A stretch of 64,000 bases of DNA, taken from Rikenellaceae bacterium. GTDB taxonomy: Bacteria; Bacteroidota; Bacteroidia; Bacteroidales; UBA932. This document shows, piece by piece, positions 1-8,090 of this stretch. The position numbers were made by a program, and so were the translations under genes. The notes beneath the pieces are model-generated. The model did not search any database and was not told where the DNA came from. It saw only the letters and a program-made list of their open reading frames with translations. Location: NCBI GenBank assembly GCA_003542575.1, contig DPKJ01000003.1, forward strand, positions 124,001 to 188,000, read 5' to 3'. Every line of letters starts with the position of its first letter. Positions within the stretch are counted from its first letter, which is position 1.

Positions 1-144
1 GCCGAAGATGCCGGAATGCCTATACGTAAATCTCATCAGAACCCTGAGGTAATTAAGATTTACGCCGATTTTCTGGGCAAGCCTTTGGGAGAAAAATCAC
101 ACCATCTGCTGCACACAAAATATACTCCAAGAAAGAGGTTTTAA
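1..144 (+). CDS. [FeFe]-hydrogenase, C-terminal tail (partial, cut by window start)
   Basis: Only the last 47 codons of a + strand gene are present, open at the window edge and ending in TAA. The residues (PIRKSHQNP, then FLGKPLG and SHHLLHTKY) match, almost position for position, the C-terminal tail of the complete HydA that lies head-on to it on the minus strand (LRKSHDNP, FLNEPLG, SHELLHTHY). This tail is typical of the small-subunit-like end of [FeFe]-hydrogenases, so the gene is very likely a second hydrogenase or a close paralogue. Its catalytic motifs and cluster domains lie outside the window, so subtype and intactness cannot be judged. The gene converges on hydA with a shared terminator hairpin between them. 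Confidence 0.8.
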   Translation, partial: AEDAGMPIRKSHQNPEVIKIYADFLGKPLGEKSHHLLHTKYTPRKRF

Positions 145-164
145 ATTTGCGGAGTGTATAAAAA

Positions 165-196
165 AATGAGGATGACCTGTTTTGGTCATCCTCATT
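165..196. terminator. Bidirectional intrinsic terminator between convergent hydrogenase genes
   Basis: A perfect 13-bp inverted repeat (165-177 with 184-196) encloses a 6-nt loop. A run of A on the left and T on the right lets it act as a terminator in both directions, for the upstream + strand hydrogenase fragment and for the minus-strand hydCBA operon. Confidence 0.8.
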
Positions 197-215
197 TCGT
201 TATAAACACTTGAAG

Positions 216-1988
216 CTAGTAAATTCCACGCTCTTCATAATGAGTATGGAGCAGCTCATGTGACAAATGTCCTAAAGGTTCATTCAGGAACTCTTCATAA
301 ATGGCCTTAATTGCAGGATTGTCATGAGATTTTCTTAATGGCATAAGCCTGTCCTCCTTGTAAATAGAATCTGCTCTCTTCTGACGAATCTCCCAGGTAG
401 TAGGAATTGCTTGTCCTCCGCCACCCAGACATCCTCCGGGACAGGTCATCACCTCAATAAATGCATACGGTGACTTACCCTCCTCGATCTGATCAAGAAG
501 AGCTCTTGCATTCTTAAGTGTGTGTGCAACTGCAACCTTAACTTTAGTACCTTTAATATCGAGTTCTGCCTCCTTAATTCCCTCAAAACCTCTAACAGCT
601 GTGAGATCAATCTTATTAAGCGGTTTTCCTGTTAATACCTCATAAGCTGTTCTGACAGCAGCCTCCATAACTCCCCCCGTTGCACCAAAAATTACTCCGG
701 CTCCTGTAGAGATTCCCAAAGGTTTGTCAAACTCCTCCTCCTGAAGCGTGCAGAAATCTATACCCGTCTTTTTAAACATCTTGGCGAGCTCTCTGGTAGT
801 AAGTACATAATCAACATCATAAAAGTTATCTCTCTCTGTGAGGTTGAGTATATCTTTCCAGTAAGAGAATGCAGAGTTCATTTCAGGCCTTTTGCACTCA
901 AATTTCTTTGCAGTACAAGGCATTATCGAAACAACAATAATCTTGCGAGGGTCAACATTCAGTTTTTCGGCATAATAGGTCTTTGCTACTGCGCCAAACA
1001 TCTGCTGTGGTGATTTACAAGTCGAGAGGTGATCCAGGGATTTGGGATAAAAGTGCTCAATGAACTTAATCCATCCCGGTGAACATGAAGTTATCATTGG
1101 AAGTGTTCCTCCGTTTTTAATACGATTGATAAGCTCATGTCCCTCCTCCATAATGGTTAGGTCGGCTGTAAACTGAGTGTCAAACACCTTGTCAAATCCA
1201 AGTTTTCTCAATGCAGCAACCATCTTGCCTGTCACAAGGGCTCCCTGTTCCATACCCATTGCTTCACCTATTCCTACTCTGATTGCAGGAGCAGTCTGGA
1301 CAATAACAATTTTCTCTTTGTTGTAAATATCCTCAAAAACCTCTTTCGTTTCGTCCTTTTCAACAATTGCCGCAGTAGGACAAACTAAAGCACACTGACC
1401 ACAATTGGTACAGGCAACATTCCCAAGTCCCTTGTCCTGATATGTAGAGACAATGCTTCTAAGTCCTCTCCCTGTAAAATCAATAGCATGAACAGTCTGA
1501 ACCTCAGCACACACAGCGATACATCTACCGCATAATATACACTTCTCAGGATTTCTCACCAAAGAAAGCGATGAATCATCAATTTTTTCAACAGGTTTAG
1601 TTTTGGCATAAGGAGTATCTTTAATACCGAGTGTTACGGTAAGTTCCTGAAGTTCACAATTCCCGTTTCTTTCGCAAATGAGACAATCCTTAGGGTGGTT
1701 GGCCAGCAATAGCTCAAGGTTAGTGGTTCTTGCCTGATTTATCGCAGGTGAATGGGTTGTTATCTCCATCCCTTCGTTAACCTGAGTAATACAAGATCTT
1801 ACCAGTGTCTTTGCCCCCTTGACATCAACAACACATATTCCGCATGAGGCATTACTCGAAACATCTTTTAAATAGCACAGAGAGGGAATTTTTATCCCAA
1901 TCTCCTTGCACGTTTCAAGTATTGTTGAGCCCTTAATTACCTGATAGGCTCTATTGTCTACAATAATGTTTATAAATTTATTTTCCAT
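216..1988 (-). CDS. hydA: [FeFe]-hydrogenase catalytic subunit HydA (trimeric, bifurcating-type)
   Basis: This is the catalytic subunit of a cytoplasmic, multimeric [FeFe]-hydrogenase that makes or uses H2 with ferredoxin and NAD(H). Domains in order: an N-terminal [2Fe-2S] plant-type domain (Cys38, 49, 52, 66); a His-Cys3 [4Fe-4S] site (His98, Cys102, 105, 111); two [4Fe-4S] ferredoxin motifs (Cys150-160 and Cys193-203); and the H-cluster domain with TSCSPGW (300-306), MPCTAKK (357-363) and TCPGGC (515-520). The tail carries the small-subunit-like RKSH/LLHTHY end. At 590 residues the length is usual. A good ribosome site (AGGAGG, 1996-2001 on the complement) precedes the ATG. It is the last gene of hydCBA, 2 nt after hydB. 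Odd point: the first H-cluster motif has Ser303 where most hydrogenases have a second Cys. Confidence 0.95.
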   Translation of the reverse strand: MENKFINIIVDNRAYQVIKGSTILETCKEIGIKIPSLCYLKDVSSNASCGICVVDVKGAKTLVRSCITQVNEGMEITTHSPAINQARTTNLELLLANHPKDCLICERNGNCELQELTVTLGIKDTPYAKTKPVEKIDDSSLSLVRNPEKCILCGRCIAVCAEVQTVHAIDFTGRGLRSIVSTYQDKGLGNVACTNCGQCALVCPTAAIVEKDETKEVFEDIYNKEKIVIVQTAPAIRVGIGEAMGMEQGALVTGKMVAALRKLGFDKVFDTQFTADLTIMEEGHELINRIKNGGTLPMITSCSPGWIKFIEHFYPKSLDHLSTCKSPQQMFGAVAKTYYAEKLNVDPRKIIVVSIMPCTAKKFECKRPEMNSAFSYWKDILNLTERDNFYDVDYVLTTRELAKMFKKTGIDFCTLQEEEFDKPLGISTGAGVIFGATGGVMEAAVRTAYEVLTGKPLNKIDLTAVRGFEGIKEAELDIKGTKVKVAVAHTLKNARALLDQIEEGKSPYAFIEVMTCPGGCLGGGGQAIPTTWEIRQKRADSIYKEDRLMPLRKSHDNPAIKAIYEEFLNEPLGHLSHELLHTHYEERGIY

Positions 1989-1990
1989 AA

Positions 1991-4900
1991 TTATTCCTCC
2001 TCGGTGTTAGTATTGATACGTACATCGCAACGCAAGCATCTGGCAGCTTCGGCATAGGCCTGATCTTTTGAATAGCCCAGATTAATCTCCTTGAAATTGC
2101 CGGTTCGCTCTTCGAGCGGGCGCTTGATAGCATAATGTCTGTTTCCGCCTTCAGGCTTCAACGGCACATCATCACTGTAATCAAATCCCCTGTTTAATTT
2201 ATGGAAGCGTCGTTTATTCATTAATTTGTAGTCAATAACCTCTGCTGCTTTTTTAGCAATACCCATGGCTTCTGCTGCTGTAGCAGGACCGGTAACAGCA
2301 TCACCTATCGCATAAATCTTAGGATGGCTGGTCTTAAACGTAAAGTGGTCAGCACTTATAACACCATCTGTAGATATTTTAAGTCCGAATTCCTTTACAA
2401 ATGGAGCATCAACCTCTTCGCCAACAGCCATAATTACCGAGTCGCAACCAATAATAAATGATTCACCTGTTGGAACAGGTTTTCTTCTGTTTGAAAGGTC
2501 AATATCTCCGCACTCCATTTTCATAAGTTCAATACCTCTAACTTTGTCGTTGGCATCTGCAAGAATCTCTTTTGGATTGCAAAGGAAGAGGAAGTTTACA
2601 CCTTCAATTTCTGCCTCTTTAATCTCATCTTTATTTGCAGGCATATCACCTTTGAGTCTGCGGTAAACGACAGTTACATCGGTTCCAAATCTCTGAGCAG
2701 TTCTGGCTGCGTCTATTGCAACGTTTCCTGCACCAATTACTACCACATTCTTACCAATATCCGGTTTAATACCTTTTGCAACATCTTTAAGGAAATCCAT
2801 TCCGGATACAACACCATCGAGTTCATTACCCTCAACGCTAAGTAATATATCCTTATGGGCACCAACTGCAATAATAATTTTGTGATAGTCTCTTTCAAGC
2901 TCCTCCATTGAGATATCCTTACCGACTGTTGTATTGAAAACGAAGTGAACACCAAGTTCCTTGATAAAGTTTATTTCTGTATCAAGTGTTTCAAGAGGTA
3001 GACGATATTTTGGAATTCCCCATCTGAGAATACCTCCTGCCTCTGATTCGCTGTCGAAAACGGTAACGTCATGGCCCAATCTTACAAGATAGAACGCAGC
3101 CGTCAAACCGGCCGGACCGGCACCAATAATGGCAATTTTCTTGTATGTCGGAGGAAGTTTTTCTTTAATCAGCCTTGCATAAATCTTTTGGGCTTTGCCC
3201 TCTTTATAGACGGTATCCGCTATGTAACGGTGAATATCTCCCTGAGATACAGGAGCATCTATTGTCTCTCTCAGGCATTTCATCTGACAGTGGAAGTGAC
3301 AAATTCTGCCCAAAGTTCCTGGAAGAGGATTATCTCTTAATGAAGTTTCAAAAGCATCCTCAAGTTTATCTTCCTTAAGCAACTGAAGGTATCTTGGAAT
3401 ATTCATATGAAGCGGACAGCTGTTTTCACAAAGAGCAGTAAAGAGGCTGTGGCAAATTCCAGGTTCACATTTCTTCTCAATCATGTGATGGTCGTACTCA
3501 TCCCTGAAATATCTTAATGTTGTAAGAACAGGATTGGGAGCTGTCTGACCAAGGCCGCAAAGTGCAGTACTTTTAATAACCTGACCAAGCTTAACCAGTG
3601 CATCCAGATCTTCGCTTGTGGCTACACCCTCTGTTACTTTATTAAGAATATGCAAAGTCTGTGAAAGACCCTCCCTACATGGTGTGCATTTACCACATGA
3701 TTCACCGTTTGAAAACTCGGTAAAATATCTTGCAACATCCACCATACAGTTATCTTGATCCATCACAACCATACCTCCGGAACCCATAATGGCACCTAAA
3801 GAGTTTAATGATTCGTAGTCAACAGGAGTATTAAGGTACTCGACAGGTATACAACCTCCGGAAGGACCTCCCGACTGAACTGCCTTAACCGTTTTTTGTG
3901 TACCTGTGCCTTCTCCTATTTTAAACACAATAGTTTCAAGTGTCGATCCAAGAGGTAATTCAACAAGTCCTGTGTTTTTAACCTTTCCAACAAGTGAGAA
4001 TACCTTTGTACCCGGACTCTTTTCTGTTCCTGTCCCGGTAAACCAATCTCCTCCTTTGGAGATGATTACAGGCACGTTGCACCATGTCTCTACATTATTG
4101 ATATTTGTTGGCTTTCCATACAAACCTTTTTCAGCAGGATAGGGTGGTCTTGGCGAAGGCCTTCCCGATTTTCCTTCTATACTATGAATAAGTGAGGTCT
4201 CTTCTCCGCAAACGAAAGCCCCGGCACCCTCAACTATATCAATCTCAAAATTAAAGCCCGAATTAAGAATGTTATCTCCTAATAATCCAAGGTCTTTTGC
4301 CTGTTTGATAGCACCTTTAAGACGCTGAACAGCAAGCGGATATTCTGCCCTAATATAGACAACACCCTTTGATGCACCCATTGCGAACGCACCAATAGTC
4401 ATTCCCTCAATCAGCATAAAAGGATCACTTTCTATTTCATTCCTGTTCATAAATGCTCCCGGGTCACCTTCGTCAGCATTACAAATCACATATTTCTGAT
4501 CTCCCTCTACTTTGGCCATAAGGTCCCACTTAACCCCTGTCGGGAAGCCGGCACCACCCCTGCCACGTAACTTGGATTTTTTCACCTCGTCTATTACTGA
4601 AACAGGATTCATCTTGTGTAAAGCGTTGTAAAGCGGGAAATACCCCCCAACAGCTATATACTCCTCGATGTCATCCGGTACAATCAGACCGCAATTGCGA
4701 AGCACAATCTTTTTTTGCCATTTGAAAAAAGGCACTTCATTCCATAGAGGATACTCTGTAAGGCCTTTTCCAAACTCATATTTTTCAGTAATAAAATCCC
4801 ACTCCTCAATTCTGCAGAGTACATTTCTGTATGGCATTATGCCCTTCTCAATACCAATAATCAACGGTATAACGTCATTCTCTGTTACACGATGTAAAAT

Positions 4901-5155
4901 AATAAGTGGTTTCCCTGGAATATAGATATTCACCAGGGGTTCTTCTGCACAGAAGCCAAAGCAACCTGTCTTTTTAATTATTATATCCAGTTTTCTTTCG
5001 GCAATTACCCTTTCGAAACTGTCAAACAGCACCTCAGCTCCCCTGCCGATTCCGCATGTTCCCATACCGATAGCAACATATGGTTTATCAGGAAGTATTT
5101 TCTTGGAAGCTGTCTCTTTTATCTCTAATAGTTTAGTATAGTCTGATATTTTCAT
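1991..5155 (-). CDS. hydB: HydB/NuoF-type NADH:FMN subunit fused to an NfnB/GltD-like flavoprotein
   Basis: A 1054-residue fusion. Residues about 30-105 form a thioredoxin-like [2Fe-2S] domain with three visible cysteines (34, 65, 69). Residues 165-545 are a NuoF-like FMN/NADH module (RGRGGAGFP at 197-205, SLBB region, SCGKCTPCREG at 486-496, and Cys533). In ordinary HydB a ferredoxin domain follows. Here residues 561-645 are a GltD/NfnB-type Fer4_20 segment, followed by an FAD/NAD(P) oxidoreductase with two Rossmann sites (GAGPAG 678-683; GAGNVAIDAA 808-817), AIGD at 949-952 and a closing RCLRC motif (1039-1043). The sequence suggests a hydrogenase diaphorase carrying an extra pyridine-nucleotide flavin site. 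It overlaps hydC by 23 nt and has a strong ribosome site (AGGAGG, 5165-5170 on the complement). Assignment of each half is secure; the reaction of the fusion is inference. Confidence 0.9.
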   Translation of the reverse strand: MKISDYTKLLEIKETASKKILPDKPYVAIGMGTCGIGRGAEVLFDSFERVIAERKLDIIIKKTGCFGFCAEEPLVNIYIPGKPLIILHRVTENDVIPLIIGIEKGIMPYRNVLCRIEEWDFITEKYEFGKGLTEYPLWNEVPFFKWQKKIVLRNCGLIVPDDIEEYIAVGGYFPLYNALHKMNPVSVIDEVKKSKLRGRGGAGFPTGVKWDLMAKVEGDQKYVICNADEGDPGAFMNRNEIESDPFMLIEGMTIGAFAMGASKGVVYIRAEYPLAVQRLKGAIKQAKDLGLLGDNILNSGFNFEIDIVEGAGAFVCGEETSLIHSIEGKSGRPSPRPPYPAEKGLYGKPTNINNVETWCNVPVIISKGGDWFTGTGTEKSPGTKVFSLVGKVKNTGLVELPLGSTLETIVFKIGEGTGTQKTVKAVQSGGPSGGCIPVEYLNTPVDYESLNSLGAIMGSGGMVVMDQDNCMVDVARYFTEFSNGESCGKCTPCREGLSQTLHILNKVTEGVATSEDLDALVKLGQVIKSTALCGLGQTAPNPVLTTLRYFRDEYDHHMIEKKCEPGICHSLFTALCENSCPLHMNIPRYLQLLKEDKLEDAFETSLRDNPLPGTLGRICHFHCQMKCLRETIDAPVSQGDIHRYIADTVYKEGKAQKIYARLIKEKLPPTYKKIAIIGAGPAGLTAAFYLVRLGHDVTVFDSESEAGGILRWGIPKYRLPLETLDTEINFIKELGVHFVFNTTVGKDISMEELERDYHKIIIAVGAHKDILLSVEGNELDGVVSGMDFLKDVAKGIKPDIGKNVVVIGAGNVAIDAARTAQRFGTDVTVVYRRLKGDMPANKDEIKEAEIEGVNFLFLCNPKEILADANDKVRGIELMKMECGDIDLSNRRKPVPTGESFIIGCDSVIMAVGEEVDAPFVKEFGLKISTDGVISADHFTFKTSHPKIYAIGDAVTGPATAAEAMGIAKKAAEVIDYKLMNKRRFHKLNRGFDYSDDVPLKPEGGNRHYAIKRPLEERTGNFKEINLGYSKDQAYAEAARCLRCDVRINTNTEEE

Positions 5156-5669
5156 CTTTCTTATCCTCCTGTAAATGTTGCAGTAATTTCTTAATTTGCT
5201 CTGAGGTCACATTGCTGTAGATGATTCCGTCAACGGCAACAACCGGTGCCAGGGCACATTGGCCAAAGCAAGCTACGGTTTTAACAGTTATGAGTCTGTC
5301 ATCTGTTGTAAAACTCGTTTCACCTGAATCCAGGGCCTCTTTACAGCCTGGTAGGGTTGAAAGATCATTCAGCAATGTTTTTGACCCTTTAGTATGGCAT
5401 GCAGTACCCCTGCACACAATAATGGAGTGTTTACCCTGGGGTTTAAGATTGAAAAATGAATAAAAAGTTGCAACGCTGTAGATTTGTGACAGCGGAACCT
5501 TAGTTTGTGAGGAAAGATAATCCATCGAGAGTTTATCCAGGTATTTAAATTCGCTAGCCTCCTGTATCTCTTCCATTACAGTAAGGAGCTCGCCCGGTTT
5601 ACCCCTGTGTCTAGAGATTATCTCGTCGATAGTTGTTCTATCAACTTGACTCTCTTCATTAGTATTCAT
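5133..5669 (-). CDS. hydC: HydC/NuoE-type [2Fe-2S] subunit
   Basis: The small electron-transfer subunit of the hydrogenase, 178 residues. The N-terminal half is the helical bundle of the NuoE family. The C-terminal half is a thioredoxin-like [2Fe-2S] ferredoxin with the CRGTACHTKG motif and a later CFGQC pair, giving the four-cysteine C-x5-C / C-x3-C pattern. It is first in the operon, and its 3' end overlaps the start of hydB by 23 nt, which suggests translational coupling. The start chosen is the first ATG. The gene is followed by HydB and HydA in the usual order for NADH-linked trimeric hydrogenases. Confidence 0.93.
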   Translation of the reverse strand: MNTNEESQVDRTTIDEIISRHRGKPGELLTVMEEIQEASEFKYLDKLSMDYLSSQTKVPLSQIYSVATFYSFFNLKPQGKHSIIVCRGTACHTKGSKTLLNDLSTLPGCKEALDSGETSFTTDDRLITVKTVACFGQCALAPVVAVDGIIYSNVTSEQIKKLLQHLQEDKKDENIRLY

Positions 5670-5802
5670 AGGTTCGGTTTTAAAAGTTAATATATAGTGC
5701 TTTATAATTTCAGGGAAATTTGGAGCTATACATTTACAACTTATTTTTCAACCTCTTCCGGGCAATTTCTCTCGCTAAGTTATGATTTGAACTTATTACC
5801 TT

Positions 5803-5810
5803 CAAATATA
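5803..5810 (-). promoter_or_regulatory. Possible -7 box for hydCBA
   Basis: Read on the minus strand this is TATATTTG, fitting the Bacteroidetes -7 consensus TAnnTTTG. It lies 133 nt before the hydC ATG, and no clear -33 TTTG accompanies it, so the call is weak. Confidence 0.3.
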
Positions 5811-5957
5811 ATGATTTTATATTAATAATTTAATTTTTTTCAGTATAAAATCATGTGATAGTCTTTCAATTTGTTAGAAGTGGAGTTTATGCATAAGTAT
5901 ATTTATGCTAAGTTTTTTAATAAAAATTTTTCATGAAAATTTATCAGAAACTTTTAC

Positions 5958-5965
5958 TAACTTTG
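5958..5965 (+). promoter_or_regulatory. -7 promoter box for the AraC-type gene
   Basis: TAACTTTG fits the Bacteroidetes -7 consensus TAnnTTTG and ends 24 nt before the ATG at 5990. No clean -33 TTTG is visible at the usual 19-21 nt upstream. Confidence 0.45.
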
Positions 5966-5989
5966 TCTTGCACTGCAAATTAAAAACCA

Positions 5990-7141
5990 ATGTTAAGATT
6001 CATCGTAATATCATTACCGATGTTCGTAACCCTTTTCTGGGCTATTGCACTTGTTACTGATGCCGGCAAAAAGGATAAGCCACGTCTCTTTCTTGGCCTT
6101 TTTATGTTTGTTGCCAGTGTTCTGTATGCTTCTCACGCTGCTTATTTCTCTTTAAACTATAAAATATACTCCTTTCTTGACCCCATATATACCTTAACCT
6201 CCCTTTCTGTTTTTCCGCTTTTCTACCTGTACATAAAAGGGATTGCAAAAGACGGAACAATTAATGCAAAAGGTCTTTGGGTTCTTACTCCGGCAATCCT
6301 CTTTACTGCGGCAACCGTAATAACTTTTGCAATTATGTCACCCGAAGAGTTATCGGCCTATCTTCATAAAGTAATCTACAAAGAATCAGGTCAGTTTCCA
6401 TTCTCTTTAACTGCAGAGATTCAAATTGTAATATTTAAATTAAGCCGCGTAGTCTTTGTACTTCAGTTAATCCCTTCTGTCTATTACAGTAGCAAAATGA
6501 TAGTGGAGTACGAGAAACAGATTAATGAATTTTATGCATCAACCGAAGAGAGAACAATCAAATGGACACGCGATATTATGATTGCGATGGTGGGCGTTTC
6601 AGTTTTTGCTGTTGCAGCAAATATTATCGGAAAGGCATTCTTTATTAATGAACTGGCATTAATTGCAATTCCTTCAGCACTTTTCAGTATTTTTCATTTT
6701 TCAATCGGATTTCTTGGGTTTAAGCAAAAATATACAATTGCTACCTACAAGATAGATGTTCTTAAAGATAGCACCTCTGCAGCCAGACTTCCAGGAGAAA
6801 GTATGAGACATAAACTAAAATCTGACCTTATAACGCTTATTGAAGAGGAACAAATATTCAGAAATACAGATTTACGAATTACAGATATTTCCAAAAGGCT
6901 TAACACTAATCGCTCATATATATCGGGAATTGTAAACAATGAGTTTCACTCTACCTTTTCTGATCTTATAAATCACTACAGAATTTCATACGCTAAAGAA
7001 CTACTCAAAGATAAAAAGATGTATATTCTCGAATATGTTTCCGAGGAGTCGGGTTTTGCATCAATCAACTCCTTCTTAAGGGCTTTCAAGAAAGAGACCG
7101 GAATTACTCCCGGACAGTACAGAAAGCAAAATATGAACTAA
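5990..7141 (+). CDS. Membrane-anchored AraC-family transcriptional regulator
   Basis: 383 residues with an unusual layout for AraC proteins. The N-terminal ~250 residues contain about six to seven hydrophobic membrane segments, starting at residue 3 and including stretches near 37-57, 65-83, 92-115 and 190-240. Residues about 280-383 form an AraC/XylS double helix-turn-helix ending in the family pattern GFASINSFLRAFKKETGITPGQYRK. This architecture, a multi-helix membrane sensor fused to AraC DNA-binding, recurs in Bacteroidetes. The ligand cannot be told from sequence. The gene is followed 12 nt downstream by a SIMPL-domain secreted protein, so the two are probably co-transcribed. Confidence 0.85.
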   Translation: MLRFIVISLPMFVTLFWAIALVTDAGKKDKPRLFLGLFMFVASVLYASHAAYFSLNYKIYSFLDPIYTLTSLSVFPLFYLYIKGIAKDGTINAKGLWVLTPAILFTAATVITFAIMSPEELSAYLHKVIYKESGQFPFSLTAEIQIVIFKLSRVVFVLQLIPSVYYSSKMIVEYEKQINEFYASTEERTIKWTRDIMIAMVGVSVFAVAANIIGKAFFINELALIAIPSALFSIFHFSIGFLGFKQKYTIATYKIDVLKDSTSAARLPGESMRHKLKSDLITLIEEEQIFRNTDLRITDISKRLNTNRSYISGIVNNEFHSTFSDLINHYRISYAKELLKDKKMYILEYVSEESGFASINSFLRAFKKETGITPGQYRKQNMN

Positions 7142-7153
7142 AAAATTATTACG

Positions 7154-7843
7154 ATGAAAAAAATAATTGCAGTTGCATTTATGCTTGGCTGCGCATCTCT
7201 CTTTTCACAGGAGAAGGGTTTTATTGAACAGAATTATATCGAAGTATCGGGCAGAGCAGAAAAAGAGCTCTCGCCAGACGAAATTTACCTTGATATTACC
7301 ATAACCGAGAAAGATAACCGGGGTAAAGTATCAATTGAGAGGCAGGAGAAGAGTCTTTTTAAAAGACTTGCATCAATAGGCATAGATCTCACAAAGGATT
7401 TGCAAATTTCTGACATTAGTTCATCGCTGGAAAAATTCTTCTTAAAGAAAAACGCAATTCTTCTGACCAAGTCCTATGTCCTTAAGGTAAACGGAACTTC
7501 TCAGTTAACAGCACTTTTTGAACAGCTGGAACAAGAGGGCATTACTGACGTTAAAATTACTCGTACAGCATTGTCAAACTTTGAGCAGGTAAGCAGAGAG
7601 ATTATGGCAGATGCTGCATTAAATGCAATGAAAAGCGCAGAGGCTATTGCCGGCGCTCTGGGCAGAACTCTTGGCAAGGCACTATACATTCAAAGCTATG
7701 CAAGCTTCCCTCGTTCATACAGAGTAAACACAGCTGTCAAGATGATGGATAGCTCTGCAGAATTTGCAGGGGGTGAATTTTTACCCGATTTCCAGAAAAT
7801 TAAAATGGAACACCAGGTTGTAGTAAGGTTTGCCCTGGAATAG
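7154..7843 (+). CDS. SIMPL-domain (DUF541) exported protein
   Basis: 229 residues with a clear signal peptide (hydrophobic residues 4-17, cleavage near residue 19), so the protein is periplasmic or outer-membrane associated. The start of the mature part (YIEVSGRAEKELSPDEIYLDITI) has the opening pattern of SIMPL/DUF541 proteins, which begin with a strand reading V-x-G-x-(A/G) and a P-D pair. The molecular role of the family is poorly defined; links to oxidative stress and signalling have been reported for some members. It sits 12 nt after the membrane AraC regulator and is followed by a hairpin terminator, so the two form a small transcription unit. Confidence 0.82.
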   Translation: MKKIIAVAFMLGCASLFSQEKGFIEQNYIEVSGRAEKELSPDEIYLDITITEKDNRGKVSIERQEKSLFKRLASIGIDLTKDLQISDISSSLEKFFLKKNAILLTKSYVLKVNGTSQLTALFEQLEQEGITDVKITRTALSNFEQVSREIMADAALNAMKSAEAIAGALGRTLGKALYIQSYASFPRSYRVNTAVKMMDSSAEFAGGEFLPDFQKIKMEHQVVVRFALE

Positions 7844-7865
7844 TTCACCTATCAATAAAGAGAAA

Positions 7866-7904
7866 ACGAGCTCCAGTATTCTAACCCCCTGAACTGAAGC
7901 TCGT
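7866..7904 (+). terminator. Hairpin terminator after the AraC-SIMPL unit
   Basis: Arms 7866-7877 and 7893-7904 pair over 12 bp with a single mismatch around a 15-nt loop, followed by a short T-rich tail (CTTTATT). It lies 22 nt after the stop of the SIMPL gene. The remainder of the 247-bp gap is AT-rich with no visible gene. Confidence 0.6.
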
Positions 7905-8078
7905 CTTTATTGAATCGAAGATCCAATCTATGATGTAAAGATATAAATGTTTTTTAATTTCATTATTATTTTAGGGGTTTTTCTTAATATTTCTTTGATA
8001 GAAGGCATTTTTGCTTACAGATGATAACAATTCTTAAAATTGTTGATTATTAGGCTTTCAGAGTACAATCTCTTTTAT

Positions 8079-8086
8079 TATTTTTG
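8079..8086 (+). promoter_or_regulatory. -7 box immediately before a serine hydrolase gene
   Basis: TATTTTTG fits TAnnTTTG and ends only 4 nt before the ATG at 8091, so a transcript from it would start at or next to the start codon (leaderless). A TTTC sequence sits 19 nt upstream at 8056-8059 as an imperfect -33 element. Confidence 0.4.
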
Positions 8087-8090
8087 ATGC

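Larger units (their letters stand above)
5670..5989. other. Intergenic region between divergent hydC and the AraC-type gene
   Basis: An AT-rich 320-bp spacer without a credible reading frame. It should hold the promoters for both flanking units. A TAnnTTTG box for the + strand gene lies at 5958-5965 and a weaker candidate for hydC at 5803-5810. No riboswitch-like or operator-like repeat was recognised. Confidence 0.6.
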
